DNA from: Nicotiana tabacum
Taxonomy: Eukaryota; Streptophyta; Magnoliopsida; Solanales; Solanaceae
Direction: 5' to 3'
DNA: 64,000 nt
Assembly: GCF_000715075.1 (NCBI RefSeq)
Contig: NC_134093.1
Coordinates: forward strand, 99,804,826-99,868,825
The position numbers and the translations under genes were made by a program. Within the stretch, counting starts at the first letter, position 1. Each line of letters begins with the position of its first letter. The notes under the pieces are model-generated. The model ran no database searches, was not told the DNA's origin, and saw nothing but the letters and a program-made list of their open reading frames with translations. Shown here piece by piece: positions 16,525-27,443 of the stretch.

Positions 16525-16938
16525 GGTGTACCCTGAAAAGATCATGACGATTTATTATGGTGTTCCTTTATTGTCAAAAAGATGTCTCAACTAAAGATTG
16601 GTGTACCTTATGTGGGGAAAATATGGCCAGGGAATGGTATACCCTATATTGGCAATGATATCAGGGAGTGGTGTACCCTGCATTTAAGATCAAATCAACT
16701 AGGGAGTGATGTACCCTATGTTGGAAAATACAGCTAGGGATTGGTGTACCCTATACTGGTAAGGAAATCAGGGAGTGGTGTACCCTCTATGTCTAAAATT
16801 ACATCAACTAGGGAGTGGAGACCCTATGTTGGAAATATAGCTACGGAGTGGTGTACACTATATTGGTAAGGAGACTAGGGAGTGGTGACCCTATGTCGGA
16901 AAATACAACTAGGGATTGGTGTACCCTTATATTGGTAA
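16525..16938 (-). repeat. Degenerate tandem repeats, core GGGAGTGGTGTACCC
   Basis: Diverged 35-45-bp units with AGGGAGTGGTGTACCCT-type cores, reverse complement of the array at 4315-4530 in element A. Confidence 0.8.
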
Positions 16939-17340
16939 GGAAATATAACTAGAGGTTGGCGTCCTGTATTACTAAAAAGGAAATGTAACCAGGGGTTGGC
17001 GCCTTGTATTACTGATATCAAATGTAACCAGGGGTTGGCGCCCTGTATTACTGAAAAGGAAATGTAACTAGGGGTTGGTGCCCTGTATTACTGAAAAGGA
17101 AATGTAACCAGGGGTTAGTGCCATGTATTACTGAAAAGGAAATGTAACAATGGGTTGGTGCCCTGTATTACTGAAAAGAAAATGTAACCAGGGGTTGGCA
17201 GCATGTATTACTGAAAATGAAATGTAACCAGGGGTTGGCGCCATGTATTACTGAAAAGGAAATGTAACCAGGGGTTGACGCCCTATATTACTGAAAAGGA
17301 AATGTAACCAGGGGTTGGTGCCCTGTATTACTGAAAAGGA
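16939..17340 (-). repeat. 40-bp tandem array, about 10 copies
   Basis: Regular 40-bp units (GAAATGTAACCAGGGGTTGG then CGCCCTGTATTACTGAAAAG). They are the reverse complement of element A's array at 3714-4314 and more homogeneous than that array. Confidence 0.92.
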
Positions 17341-17645
17341 AACTAGGGAGTGGGGACCCTATGTCTAAAAATAAAAATAAATTAGGGAGTAGAGACCCTA
17401 TGTTGGAAAAGAAACTAGGGAATGGAGACTCTATGTTGGAAAAGGAACTAGGGAGTGGAGACCCTATGTTGGAAAAGAAGACTCGGGAGTGGAGACCCTA
17501 TGTTGGAAAAGAAGACTAGGGAGTGGAGACCATATGTCTAAAAATATCAACTAGGGAGTGGAGACCCTATGTCTAAAAAAATTAACTAGGGAGTGGAGAC
17601 CCTATGTTGGAAAAGCATATTAGGGAGTGGAGACCCTATACTACC
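17341..17645 (-). repeat. ~30-35-bp tandem repeats, core GGGAGTGGAGACCCTATG
   Basis: About nine units of ACTAGGGAGTGGAGACCC plus a variable TATGTTGGAAAAG or TATGTCTAAAAA spacer. They resemble the 16525-16938 type with a changed unit. This variant is not seen in element A. Confidence 0.85.
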
Positions 17646-19175
17646 ATGATTTTGAATTTTCTTTCTTTTCTTTCTTTTCATCATAATTTTTTCCTATTTA
17701 AAAGAGAATGAGTAAAATGCGGGAAAGAATTTTGAGAAGACTTTCCTTTTTTGGGAGTGGTTGTTGTTGTGGAGCTATTTCAGTCTCCGCTTGATTTTCT
17801 TTTTGGTTGCACCTGCTTCTTGCAAGATTGCTTTGGATTACACCTGTTTCCTGTGGTTCAAACAAAGAACAATTTGTCAGTTTGAAACGGTGGTTGGTTT
17901 TGCGGCCTTGAGTGCTTCAGTCACTTGATCTAGGCCCGTCTTCTTTTATGGTACTTTCAACTGCAAGTGGTTGTTCCCTGAACACCGACTTCATTTCTGG
18001 CCCCGGAGAACCCTTGGCTTTTCTAAAACTTTACCATTGGTCGCGTGGGACTTAACCTTTTTCAGGTTTATTTTGCCTTTGTAGGCTTTTCACTTCTTTC
18101 CTCGAAATTTAACTTCAGAGCGTTGGGGAACCTTTGGCTGTTCAAACTTTGCCAAGACGGTTAGCCACGTGGGACTTAACCTTTTCAACTTTATTTTACC
18201 TTTGTGGGAATTTGACTTTGCTTTTCTTATTTCAAGAGTCTTTGACTTCGAGGCTTCGACCATCATTGCCAGTCGGAGTCGACTTACTGCCTCTGCCGAA
18301 GCTGGGTGCCTTTTGCATATTAGCTTATATCAAATGAGAACCTTGTAAATCAGTCTTACCATCCCTTCTTTGTCTTAGTTTCGGAATAGAGTTAAACCAA
18401 AAGGGATTCAAAGAAAAACAAACAATGGAATGAACAAATGAATTTAGAAAAATAGGTATCCCTTTCGGGGAAAGGAAAGAAAGACTTATCTGGAGTACAT
18501 GCGGACTTCAATGAACATGACATGCCTTTTGGACTGGATGTTTGATCTGTGTAAACCGTCCGACTCTCAAAAATTCATCAAATCTTTGCCTCAAAATCGG
18601 GAAACCTTGCCCAAGACTGTGTCAATGCCAGTAACTGTGAGAATCCTCATTTTCGATCAGTGGCACCTTTTGCGGGTTTTCACCAACTGACCTCTCTCAT
18701 TTCTCTTCTCACCATCGTCTTATAGTGCTCTTTACGAGTTGTCACTAATAAGATTCTCATTTTAATTTCTCTGCTTACCATCGCCTTACGGTGCCCGTGA
18801 GGGTTTTCACCAATAAGACTCTCATTTTATTTCTCTCATTTGATTGCATCGGATCCAAGTAATTGTATCTCCTATTTTGAACCTCTTTGCCGATTGATCG
18901 GAAGGACTTGAACATGATTTGGGGTAAAAAGAATTTGGATTGAATTATAACTTTTGAACCTTTCAGGCGAAACCATCACCGAACCATTATAACATCTGCC
19001 CCAGTTTCACTTTGGGGGGAATTTGAATTTTTATTTTAGTGTGACTGAACCCCAGAGAGAGGCAGCCTACGTATCCTTTTGGAATCAAGTCAAACGTAGT
19101 TCAATGTAACTACTTTTTTTTTGTTTTTTGTTTTGTTTTATATTTCTTTTTCCTTTTTTTTTTTTAGATTTTCAT
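17646..19175 (-). other. Non-coding 3' region of element B between arrays and integrase remnant
   Basis: No convincing coding sequence. Three 61-bp-type repeats lie at about 18690-18845, and the CCTACGTATCC motif at about 19065 (reverse of GGATACGTAGG) matches element A at about 1640. The 89-bp array of element A is missing here. The rest is unrecognised, moderately diverged Tat 3' sequence. Confidence 0.65.
18690..18845 (-). repeat. 61-bp-type tandem repeat, 2-3 copies
   Basis: Units contain GGGTTTTCACC and TCTCTCATTT. They are the reverse complement of the array at 1899-2080. Confidence 0.75.
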
Positions 19176-19457
19176 TCATTTATTTTTCAATAATAACTTC
19201 CAAGTTCCAAAGAAGGTAATCAAAGAAAAGGGAACCGACTCAAAGGGTTTGCAAAAGGTTGATAGTACTTGGATAGTGAGAAAGAAAGCCTTCTTCATCC
19301 TAACCGGGAACATTAATGTTATATAGAGGATCAAACATAATACCTTTTGACTGCACCTGCATTGACAGTTGTTTCGGGGATATTTCCTTCGATATTTCCC
19401 AAATACAACACTCTCTTTTGGCAGTACTTTCGTTACAATGTATGGACCTTTTGACAT
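19176..19457 (-). pseudogene. Integrase C-terminal remnant of element B
   Basis: The open frame starts SKGPYIVTKVLPKESV, matching the end of element A's integrase (GAYIIKKVLPKGASH). It then runs out of frame, but a shifted frame still recalls the conserved tail. This is all that remains of pol, so the internal deletion runs from just after gag to the last ~50 residues of integrase. Not functional. Confidence 0.75.
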
Positions 19458-19848
19458 TTTTGATTCTTTATTTTATTTAAAATTATCTTCATTGCATTCT
19501 GATTTTTGATTCATTATTTCAAAGTCTGACAGCATTTTAGGATCTGGGCATGAAGTCCGCAAGCATGTCAAATCATCAAAATCTGCATTTAACAAAACCG
19601 AAAAGAAAATAAGAAAAGTGACAAGATTAAGAAAAGAGACATTCCTAGATAATGAAATATTAATTTTATTTCATTTTTTTTGGGTTAAATTTTAAAGATA
19701 GAAGAGTTTACATCGGAAAGTAAAACAACAAAGTTAAACATCCGGATCACACCCTGAAATAATCCGAAAGCGAAAAGGATAGCAAGACCGGCTATCGAGA
19801 CTCTCGTCTGATAGGGAATTTTCAGGTTTGACGACCGTTTTTTGGCTT

Positions 19849-20586
19849 TTATTTTGTCTCGGCAATGGCTGCAATAACCTTCAGTGCAGGATCAAATTCC
19901 TCATCTTCACAAATCATTCCGACTATTGGCCCAGTGTTGTGAGCAGGCAAGGGATTGTTTGTCACATCATGAGCCTCCTCGTCTTGAAGAACTATTGCCT
20001 TGACTTTGATGAGGTCTTCCACTACTCTTTTGAGAGTCCAATAATCTTCAGTATCATGTCCCACTACTCCAGAGTGGTATTCACATCTAGCATCAGCCCG
20101 GTGCGAGGGGGACCCGGGGTTTGGCCGGTTCGGGGCCACTGGCTGTAACAGACCTAGCCTGACTAGCTTTTGGAACAAGCTAGAGTATGATTCACCAATA
20201 GGGATGAACTGATTCCTTCTGAGGGGCTCTCTTGGGCGAGGATTGTACTGGGAAACATTTGGTTGGGTATTATATGGAGCTCGGTAGGGACGGGCATTTT
20301 TGGGAGGTGGAGCTCGGTCTAGTGTATAATGTTGTGGCCGCGTGTGAGATTGCGCGTTCATCACTGCATAGGGAGGCGGTGCCATGACATAAGGAGCATC
20401 TTGATGGGGATAATAGTATTGTGGGACCTCAGTAAGCATATATGATTGGTTGAATACCCTGCGGGGGCCCCTCCAGCTAGAAGCCATCATGGCTCTCTTT
20501 TCTCTCCCATTTCTATTCATCAAACCCGCTGAACTATTCTGAACGGGCTGTGATGCGGCCTTAAAATCAGCTCGACTCAAGATTCG
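19849..20586 (-). pseudogene. gag, 3' part (element B)
   Basis: A Pro/Tyr-rich segment (YVMAPPPYAVMNAQ) and FIPIGESYSSLFQKLVRLGL precede CEYHSGVVGHDTEDYWTLK and MICEDEEFDPALKV. All are typical of the C-terminal half of Tat gag. The zinc-binding-like motif CEYHxGxxGHxTEDCWxLK has Tyr where the last Cys is usual. It continues the gag part at 21286-22307 after a foreign insertion and ends at the stop at about 19849. Confidence 0.8.
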
Positions 20587-21285
20587 GCCCGTTTACAAGT
20601 TGTCTATAGTTTGTTGCATGGCAGTCACCCTATCTGCCTCTTGTGCCCTGTTGGCTAAATCCTTGGCGTGCTCCTGTTGGAGGACCTCAAATTTACCAAA
20701 AATTTCGGCTGCCTCTGTGGTTGTCGTTTGTCGGTCTCCTTCAGAGTCGCAACTGATGTTTTCTATGTCAACTTCGGCCTGGATCAGTCTGCGGTCCAGG
20801 TCGTCCAACCTTTGCACTAGGCTGGTCTTTAGGTCAGGCACCATTTTCACGATGGACCGTAATGCGTCAACCGTTCCCTCAAGGGTCGCGATGCGATCCC
20901 CATAATTCACCATAGTCAGAAATGGTGGTAATTGCAATGTAATCCCTCATCCGATGTCAAGCCTAGGCTCTGATACCAACTGTTACGCGGCGCCTTCCTG
21001 AAGTTTCTTGGAAGGGCGACGTAAGGCTAAGCAACTGATGTCAGTGCGATTGTTGTCCGCCAACTGAGGTCCCCTCCGTACGCTAGACTAGATTGTCAGT
21101 GTCGTACGGGAAAACCAATGTCATGATCAATTGAAGAGAGAGCAGAAAAGAAAATTGAGAATGAAAGAAAGCTTGATTGCATTAAATGAAAACTATTACA
21201 GAAAAATAACACGGTGTCGGGGGGGAGAGACACCAGTACAGAGAATTATTTGCTTGCTTGAAAGTTTGATTTCGACCATCTCCCC
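20587..21285 (-). mobile_element. Truncated LTR retroelement inserted in element B's gag
   Basis: Minus-strand order: a likely LTR of 231 bp (21211-20981, TGTTA...TAACA), a primer-binding site, then a 115-aa open frame (20937-20593). That frame begins near MVNYGDRIATLEGTVDAL and resembles gag N-termini of Ty3/gypsy elements. It separates gag residues GEMVE (ends about 21286) from TGRILSRADFK (starts about 20580). No second LTR or pol is present, so it is truncated. The exact right border, between 21212 and 21285, is uncertain. Confidence 0.68.
20967..20980 (-). other. tRNA-iMet-type primer-binding site
   Basis: Minus strand GTTGGTATCAGAGC directly follows the LTR end TAACA. TGGTATCAGAGC is the standard plant initiator-Met primer site. 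It lies in the middle of element B and so reveals a separate nested element. Confidence 0.8.
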
Positions 21286-22307
21286 AATTTTGATAGCCTC
21301 GGCGAATGGTCTACCCATAGCAGACATCATGTTCTGGAAATAATCAGGCTCTTGAGCCTCTAGAAAAATAGTGATCAACTCATGATTATCCATAGGTAGC
21401 TTAACTCTAGCCGTTTGCTCCCACCACTTGATGGCATACTCCCTAAAGCTTTTCGTCGGCATTTTTTCATATTGGATAGGGAATTGGGATCCGGCGCAAT
21501 ATCAATGTTGTATTGAAATTGTTTGACGAAGGCCTGGGCCATGTCATCCCAGACATACCAGTGAGAGATATCTTGGTCAATGAACCATTCGGAGGCTACC
21601 CCCACAAGACTTTCCCCAAAATAAGCCATCAGTAATTCTTCTTTTCCACCTGCACCCCTCAGTTGGTTGCAGTACCTTTTCAAATGGGCGATAGGGTCGT
21701 CGTGTCCATCATATTTCTCAAATTTTGGGGTCTTGAACCCTGGTGGCAAATGGATATGAGGGAACATGCATAGATCACTGAATGAAACACTTTTGTGGCC
21801 ACCTAGTCCCTGTATGTTCTTTATGTTTTGTTCAAGACTTTTCATTTTCCTGGCCATCTCATCCGGCTCAACCGTCTTGGCAGGCTTTTCATTTTTCACT
21901 GGTGACTCGTACTGAGGAGTCTGATTGTATGAAGTCGAGACCCTAAAAGCCATATTTAGAGAGTAGTATTGGCCATCATAAGCATGCGATGGTGGCTCGT
22001 TGTTTGGCCTCGTCATAGGAGGTGGTGGAGGGATTGTATATACCGGCGCGCCAGACATGACGAGAGGGGTGTTCCTGACTGGTGCGACTGGAAGTCGCAT
22101 ATTAGAGGTACTAGGGGCAGCATGAAGGCTGTAGTTTGGCACATACCCTGGTGGTAGAATGTGATCGCTCACTGCATAGAGCGGTGGTTGAGTAGCCTGG
22201 GGTACGGTGGAAGTTCCCTCTGAGGGACCATGGAGTGGAGGCTGACCGAAAACCCAAGCTTGATATACATCAGACAGTTGTTGTCTCAATTTTCTTATTT
22301 CCTCCAA
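21286..22307 (-). pseudogene. gag, 5' part (element B)
   Basis: The open frame starts MEEIRKLRQQLSDVYQAW, with a Pro-rich N-terminal half and then a retrotransposon gag domain (LPPGFKTPKFEKYDGHDDP, AYFGESLVGVASEWF). The frame shifts near 21465: the remaining gag (SFREYAIKWWEQTARVK, DYFQNMMSAMGRPFAEAIKIGEMVE) continues in another frame until the foreign insertion at about 21285. The N-terminal Met is plausible but a stop lies just upstream, so the true start may be lost. Confidence 0.82.
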
Positions 22308-23760
22308 CTCTTGCTCAACTGACGAACCTTAGGGATTGTCACTAACTAACTCGATTTTATCACTGTTATCCATTACTACCGTTTCCTTTGATTTGGTAAA
22401 GTAATGATGTGTTGTCAGTTTCACCACAAACCAACCTCCTTAAGCTTACTATATAAGAGACAGCAAACGTGTTAGGGTTAGGCATTTTATAGATATGAAT
22501 CACACGTAATATGACACGCTCCTAACATTATCACCATTTTTTTTCTTTGTCACTCACGCCTCATTTTGATCCATCATCTTAGAATCGTTGAAAAATATTT
22601 TGATCGAACCTTTTTTGGGTTGCCTACGTATCATGTCGCCGCATGAATCAGATCATTAAGTAGTTCAGGGAGATCGGGAATAAACTGACCCATTGTTTTT
22701 CTTTTTATGGAATTTTGAATTTGTTTTTTAAAAAAGAAAGGAATTCTAAAGGAGAAAATATTTTGGATTTCGATTTGAATTTTTGTTTTTGTTCTTTTTT
22801 TTCGAATGAAAGACTTCGAAAAAGAAGGAAAATATTTTTGGATTTAATTTATTTATTTATTTGGATTTTCTAAGGAAAGAGTTCTAAAGAGGGAATCAAT
22901 GAAAGGAAAAATATTTTTGAATTTTTATTTTTAAAAATTGGGGCCGGAACCGATGAGGTTTGCCTACGTATCTCACATCCGGTGAGAATCAGACCCACGT
23001 AGTTCGGTCCAAGACTTGATAGATTTTGACCATTTTTATTCTTCTTTTTTTTGTTTTTTATTTTTTTATAGTAAAAAAAAAGATTATTTGTGCAAAACAG
23101 GGGGAAAGATTTTTTTTATTTTTTTTCAATTTCGCTTAACTAATTTTCTAATGCCAGTCAACAATACAAGCAAACCTTCCCAAAAAAATGCATCAAGTAG
23201 CACATAAGTGTACATGATGGTCGCAAAAGGATACCTGTCTTATACGGACCCGGCCCCTATGCCGAGTTTCGCTAAGTCAAATGCACATGATGCAACAAAG
23301 CGATCCTACTAGGAATAACCAAGCATGTGACTTGTTCTTCTAGGTTTTAAAAATCCTAAGGGATGAGGTGTATCTAGACTGGCCATAAAATGAGCAGACA
23401 ACTCGAGTTGGGAAGGGGTAGCGTATCGGGAGAAATACTTCTCCGGCTTAACTACTAGAACCTCCCCGTTTTTAAACATGGGTGACTAATAATCCTTCAC
23501 CGGGAGCCCAGGCCCACTGGCTTTATCTCAAAGAAGAATGGGGCGCGTATACGTGATTCCCAAGGTTATATTCAGAAGACTCAGAGGGAGTGCGTGAAAA
23601 GACAGTTTATATATACAATTCAACAATATCAAAGCGGTAAAAATTGGACAAGTAGCACATTAGGCCCAAATAAATCACAATATATACAAAAATTAATAAA
23701 ACCAAATAAATTCAATGTATAAGCTCGAATTCTTGAATTCCCCAGCATAGTCGCTAGAGC
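22308..23760 (-). other. 5' leader of element B
   Basis: Between the 5' LTR and gag. It includes A/T- and purine-rich repeats (22690-22930) and two CCTACGTATC-type motifs (about 22625 and 22962). Just inside the LTR, the minus strand reads GCTCTAGCGACTATGCTGGG, which should be the primer-binding region; I cannot assign the tRNA. No gene seen. Confidence 0.65.
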
Positions 23761-25707
23761 TGTCACACCCTAGCTCGAATTCTTCAATATCAAGCAGATT
23801 GTTGTGGGTTAAAAGAGTTTTTCTATTTGAAGTGATTTTTGAATTAGGGATTATTTTATTATTCAGAGTCGCCACTTGGAATTTGATTTTTGGGTGTTCC
23901 AAGTCACCTTTTATTTAAATCTCTATTCAAAAGATTTGACTCTTTTATTATTGGTATGCGAAAATAAAGTCCGGGTAAGGAACTTTGTTGACCGGGAGAA
24001 GGTGTAAGGCATTCCCCGAGTCCCGTAGTTCTAGCACGGTCACTTTATTGACTACAACTTGGCTTGAATTAATTTTGGATAAACTGTGATTTATTGGTTT
24101 CCATGTTTTATCTATCCGCTTTTAAAATATAGAATTTTCTTTAAAACGAATCACGTGTGTGAATTCGTTTTGTTTATTGTGCCAAAATCGTGTCACGCGT
24201 AAGTGTACACAATTAATAGCATTTTTATTATATTAAGATTATTTTGGCCAAAGTTACGTGAACACATACTTCGATTTTAATTTTGGAAATCATAATCATG
24301 CCACGCGAACGTATACGTAATCGCGATAAACTAATTAAAAGTGTGCCTAAAGCACTCTAACAGTGTTCATTATTCTTCCTAAACTTTGAAATTATTGTGA
24401 GGCATAAATTATGGAAAAGTAGGCTCTATCCGGGTTAGATTATAAACAATGGTCCATTAATCTTAAAATCCATATCTAAGAGAAATCCCCGGCCAAATTT
24501 GTCATAAAACAAAAGTCCAAACCTTCTATTTTTACCAAAACAAAACACATAACCCACCGATTTTCTAGCCATATGAAGCATGTTATTGATCTAACCAAAG
24601 AAGAACTAAAGCACCAAATGTCGACTAAAGGAAGAAATCATTTAAGGACTCAAACTCCACATAAAAATAAACTCATGGTCTTGCTGGTACAATGAGAATA
24701 TCAAGGGTATAGAAATAAAAGACTTTTGTTACTGTTCTTTTTTTTTTTTTAAGTTCTTATGCCGAAACTTTGCAGTAAGTTACCAGATTAATGAAGTTGA
24801 GCATATTATCAAAATTTTCAAGTTACTACAAACTTCAAAAATATATTAAATGGAAATTCATATTTTTAACATGTTAATACATAAATGAACAAAATGAGCA
24901 TCTCATCAAAAAAGTCGAAATCTATGGCATACTTGTTGAGACTTGAGACTGACTAAATCCATTTAAGATTCACATGTGCATGAGAGAAGAGAATACCAAG
25001 ACTTATACTCCATTAAGAACGAGGCAAGAAAAGCTACCACAAAAATGCTCACAACATCATCACGTAAGAAGTAAACAAAAATAAGAGAAAAATCAAACAA
25101 ACAATTCAATCATCCATGGCACAAGATCTAGAAATTGAAAGAAGAATAGAGTTAATATATGACCTTTAGTAAAACGACTGCTTCAATGGGTTAGAGCATC
25201 AAAATAGTCTACAATGAAGAAAATGACGTCCAAAGCTGGAACGTGAACTAAACCTCTGACCGGGAACTTCAATCGGAACTTCAACGACCTCTCACATTAA
25301 CCTCAACCCGAAAATGCTGTTGTTACGGGTTGTTTTGTGGTGTTGTGCGAAGTCGATTTTGGAAAGGGGGCGTTTTTGCTGGATTTTTCGTTGCTTTTTG
25401 GACTATTTTCGCGGCTGATTTTTTCCCCCTTTGGAATGGATTTTTAGGTGTTTTATCGGTCTTTTGGCGTTGTCTTGTTGCGTTTTTGAGCTGGAGTTTC
25501 CAGGTGATTCCCATGGTGAAAACGTGAGTGAGTAGAAGATGGGTTGTGAGTGGGGGGACAAGCATGGGGGACAAAGAGTGGGGACGTGGGAAAGTGGAGT
25601 GGGGACACGTGTGTGAAGATGGGAGCGGGAAAGATGGAGTGAGAAGTAAAGTATTTGTGAGATGGATGGAAAAAAATTCAAGCATAATCAAAAATTAGGT
25701 ACTCATA
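23761..25707 (-). repeat. 5' LTR of element B (1.95 kb)
   Basis: The minus-strand start is at about 25707 (TATGAGTACCTAA, aligning to TGTGAGCACCTAA of element A) and the end TGTCACACC is at 23761. It aligns along its length with 12799-15793 minus the foreign insert, with several differences per 100 bp. The last ~40 bp before the end differ from the other LTR. Confidence 0.83.
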
Positions 25708-27443
25708 GATTTCTCCATTTGATTAATGAAAAACGTTTCTTTAGTTTCCATAAAGCAAACAATTTACGCCTTTCCAAAACCAAATATATTAAGGATAAAA
25801 AAAGTTACCATTCACACATAATCCATTTTCACATAGGCCATACCTTAACTCTAAAAAGTATAACAAAGTTTGCTCTCTTGTTAGTCATAGTACTCAATAC
25901 AACCTTCTACTTTCATTACATTCTTTTCAAGATTTTGGTCAAGATCCTCTTGTGATCAAATGGAGAAATCAGACAATTCGAAAACTACAACTATTGATTC
26001 CACCAAATTGAGAAATCAAATGGAGATAGTATATCCTACGACAATACCCTTATTTGGAGCGCTAATTTGTTAGGTAAATTCAATCAAGATGGAAAAGCTA
26101 AAACGTCAATTGATTCAACCTTTGCAGCTTTACCCGAGCCATATGAATATTGGATTGGTACATCTGCTATTCGTGATCTTGCTTCTGGTCGGACCACAAA
26201 ATTTTCTGTAAGCCTAAATGGAAAGATTCAAATTAGCAATCATACAACACCTTCTCACATAATTAACATGTCGAGATCTTCAAGTGTCTTGTGAAGCTTT
26301 ACAGTTTGAATTCTCAAAAGATGGCGGAGTTGGAGTATTAGCGATTGGTTCAAAAGCTTGTAAGGTTATTTCTCAAGACGCAAGATGTTGATTATCACAA
26401 CAGAATTGAAGAACTATTGAACGCTTTCAACGTATATAAGAATTAAAGATGACATTTTTTTTTAATTTCTTTTCTACTTTTTTTGGTACCATGTAAATCT
26501 ACTCTGGTAGAGGAGTCTTATATTTGAATGTTCTGTTTTTTTTCTATGATGAGTTGGTTCAATAAACAAGACTTTTGGATTAGCAGTCCATGACTCTATG
26601 TGCAAAGTCCAAAAGTATGCTATGAACTGGGTAGTTGTAAAAGTTTGTGTAACTTTAGCTGCAAACATATATATCAAACTTCAACCAAATATTATCAAAA
26701 TGCCTAAGAAATTTCTTTGGAAATTGCATTTTTTGACTTTCATTTTCATGTTATTGCCGACACACCAACTTCGAATAATTAGAAAGCAATGAAAAAGACT
26801 ATTCATATCTACTGCCTGCTTCAATGTCAAAAAGTTTCCTCAAAATTTCTGGAGCAAAGCTGAAAAAACACATCATTTAAATGTTAAAGTCTCCAAAATC
26901 GTCTTTTCAAAATTTGTTTTTCTTTTAAAGCTATTTAGGCTTCAAACATTTGCCAACATATCGAAATTGTGCCGCATTTACTTTGCATTAGAGCTTGAGC
27001 TCTCTATGATAAGGAGTTTAACGAGTTTGAATCTCACTAATATATTGTTGATTATCCAAAGAAATGAAGGATTTAAGTTATAAGCACTAATAGTAATGAA
27101 TTTCTACATATCAGCGAGAGGCGTTAACATGTGAGTACGTGACTATGCAACTCCAAAACAAACTTATTCCAGTTATTATCACAATCACAAGTTTGATCTG
27201 GATTATGTAGCCTCTAATTTACTCAGATCTCTACAAGAAAAAATTGTTACAACAATCAAAATCATGACAAGTATGGTTAGGATATACAGATATTTGTAAC
27301 TTCTTCCGCTAACCTGCTGTAAAATGCAGAATCTCCACTAACAGACAAATCAAAAAGCCAAAATGAATTTGTACTGGAAAACAAAATAATCTGCTTCTGT
27401 AACATCAAGAATGCAAACTCCTTGCAAGAAATTGTCTTTTTAA
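25708..27443. other. Intergenic region between element B and VPS35
   Basis: Mostly AT-rich unrecognised sequence, with one coding-like stretch at 25960-26400 described separately. The VPS35 3' UTR should occupy the last few hundred bases before 27444. Confidence 0.5.
25960..26400 (+). pseudogene. Unidentified degenerate coding-like sequence
   Basis: The frame at about 26067-26294 reads KTSIDSTFAALPEPYEYWIG and SGRTTKFSVSLNGKIQI, with protein-like composition. It stops at 26292-26294. Another frame picks up immediately with RDLQVSCEALQFEFSKDGG and VGVLAIGSKACKVISQDA, then ends. This looks like one old coding region broken by a single-base shift at about 26275. I do not recognise the family. 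It could also be a captured exon or chance. Confidence 0.35.

Larger units (their letters stand above)
12799..25707 (-). mobile_element. Tat-type LTR retrotransposon lacking most of pol (element B)
   Basis: Read on the minus strand: 5' LTR (25707-23761), leader, gag (22307-19849, interrupted), a scrap of integrase C-terminus (19457-19176), non-coding 3' region with tandem arrays, polypurine tract, 3' LTR (15793-12799). Protease, reverse transcriptase, RNase H and the integrase core are missing between about 19849 and 19457. The element is therefore non-autonomous and would depend on a relative such as element A. LTR ends, arrays and flanking motifs match element A in inverse orientation. I found no clear 5-bp target duplication (ACTAG on the left; the right flank does not match), possibly because the ends have mutated. 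Confidence 0.88.

Noticed and set aside
20600..20905. 101-aa plus-strand frame
   Set aside because: Antisense to the gag-like frame of the nested LTR element.
12794..25712. 5-bp target duplication for element B
   Set aside because: ACTAG on the left has no match at any plausible right border; not claimed.
25662..25955. 97-aa plus-strand frame
   Set aside because: Crosses the LTR border of element B; composition is AT-driven.
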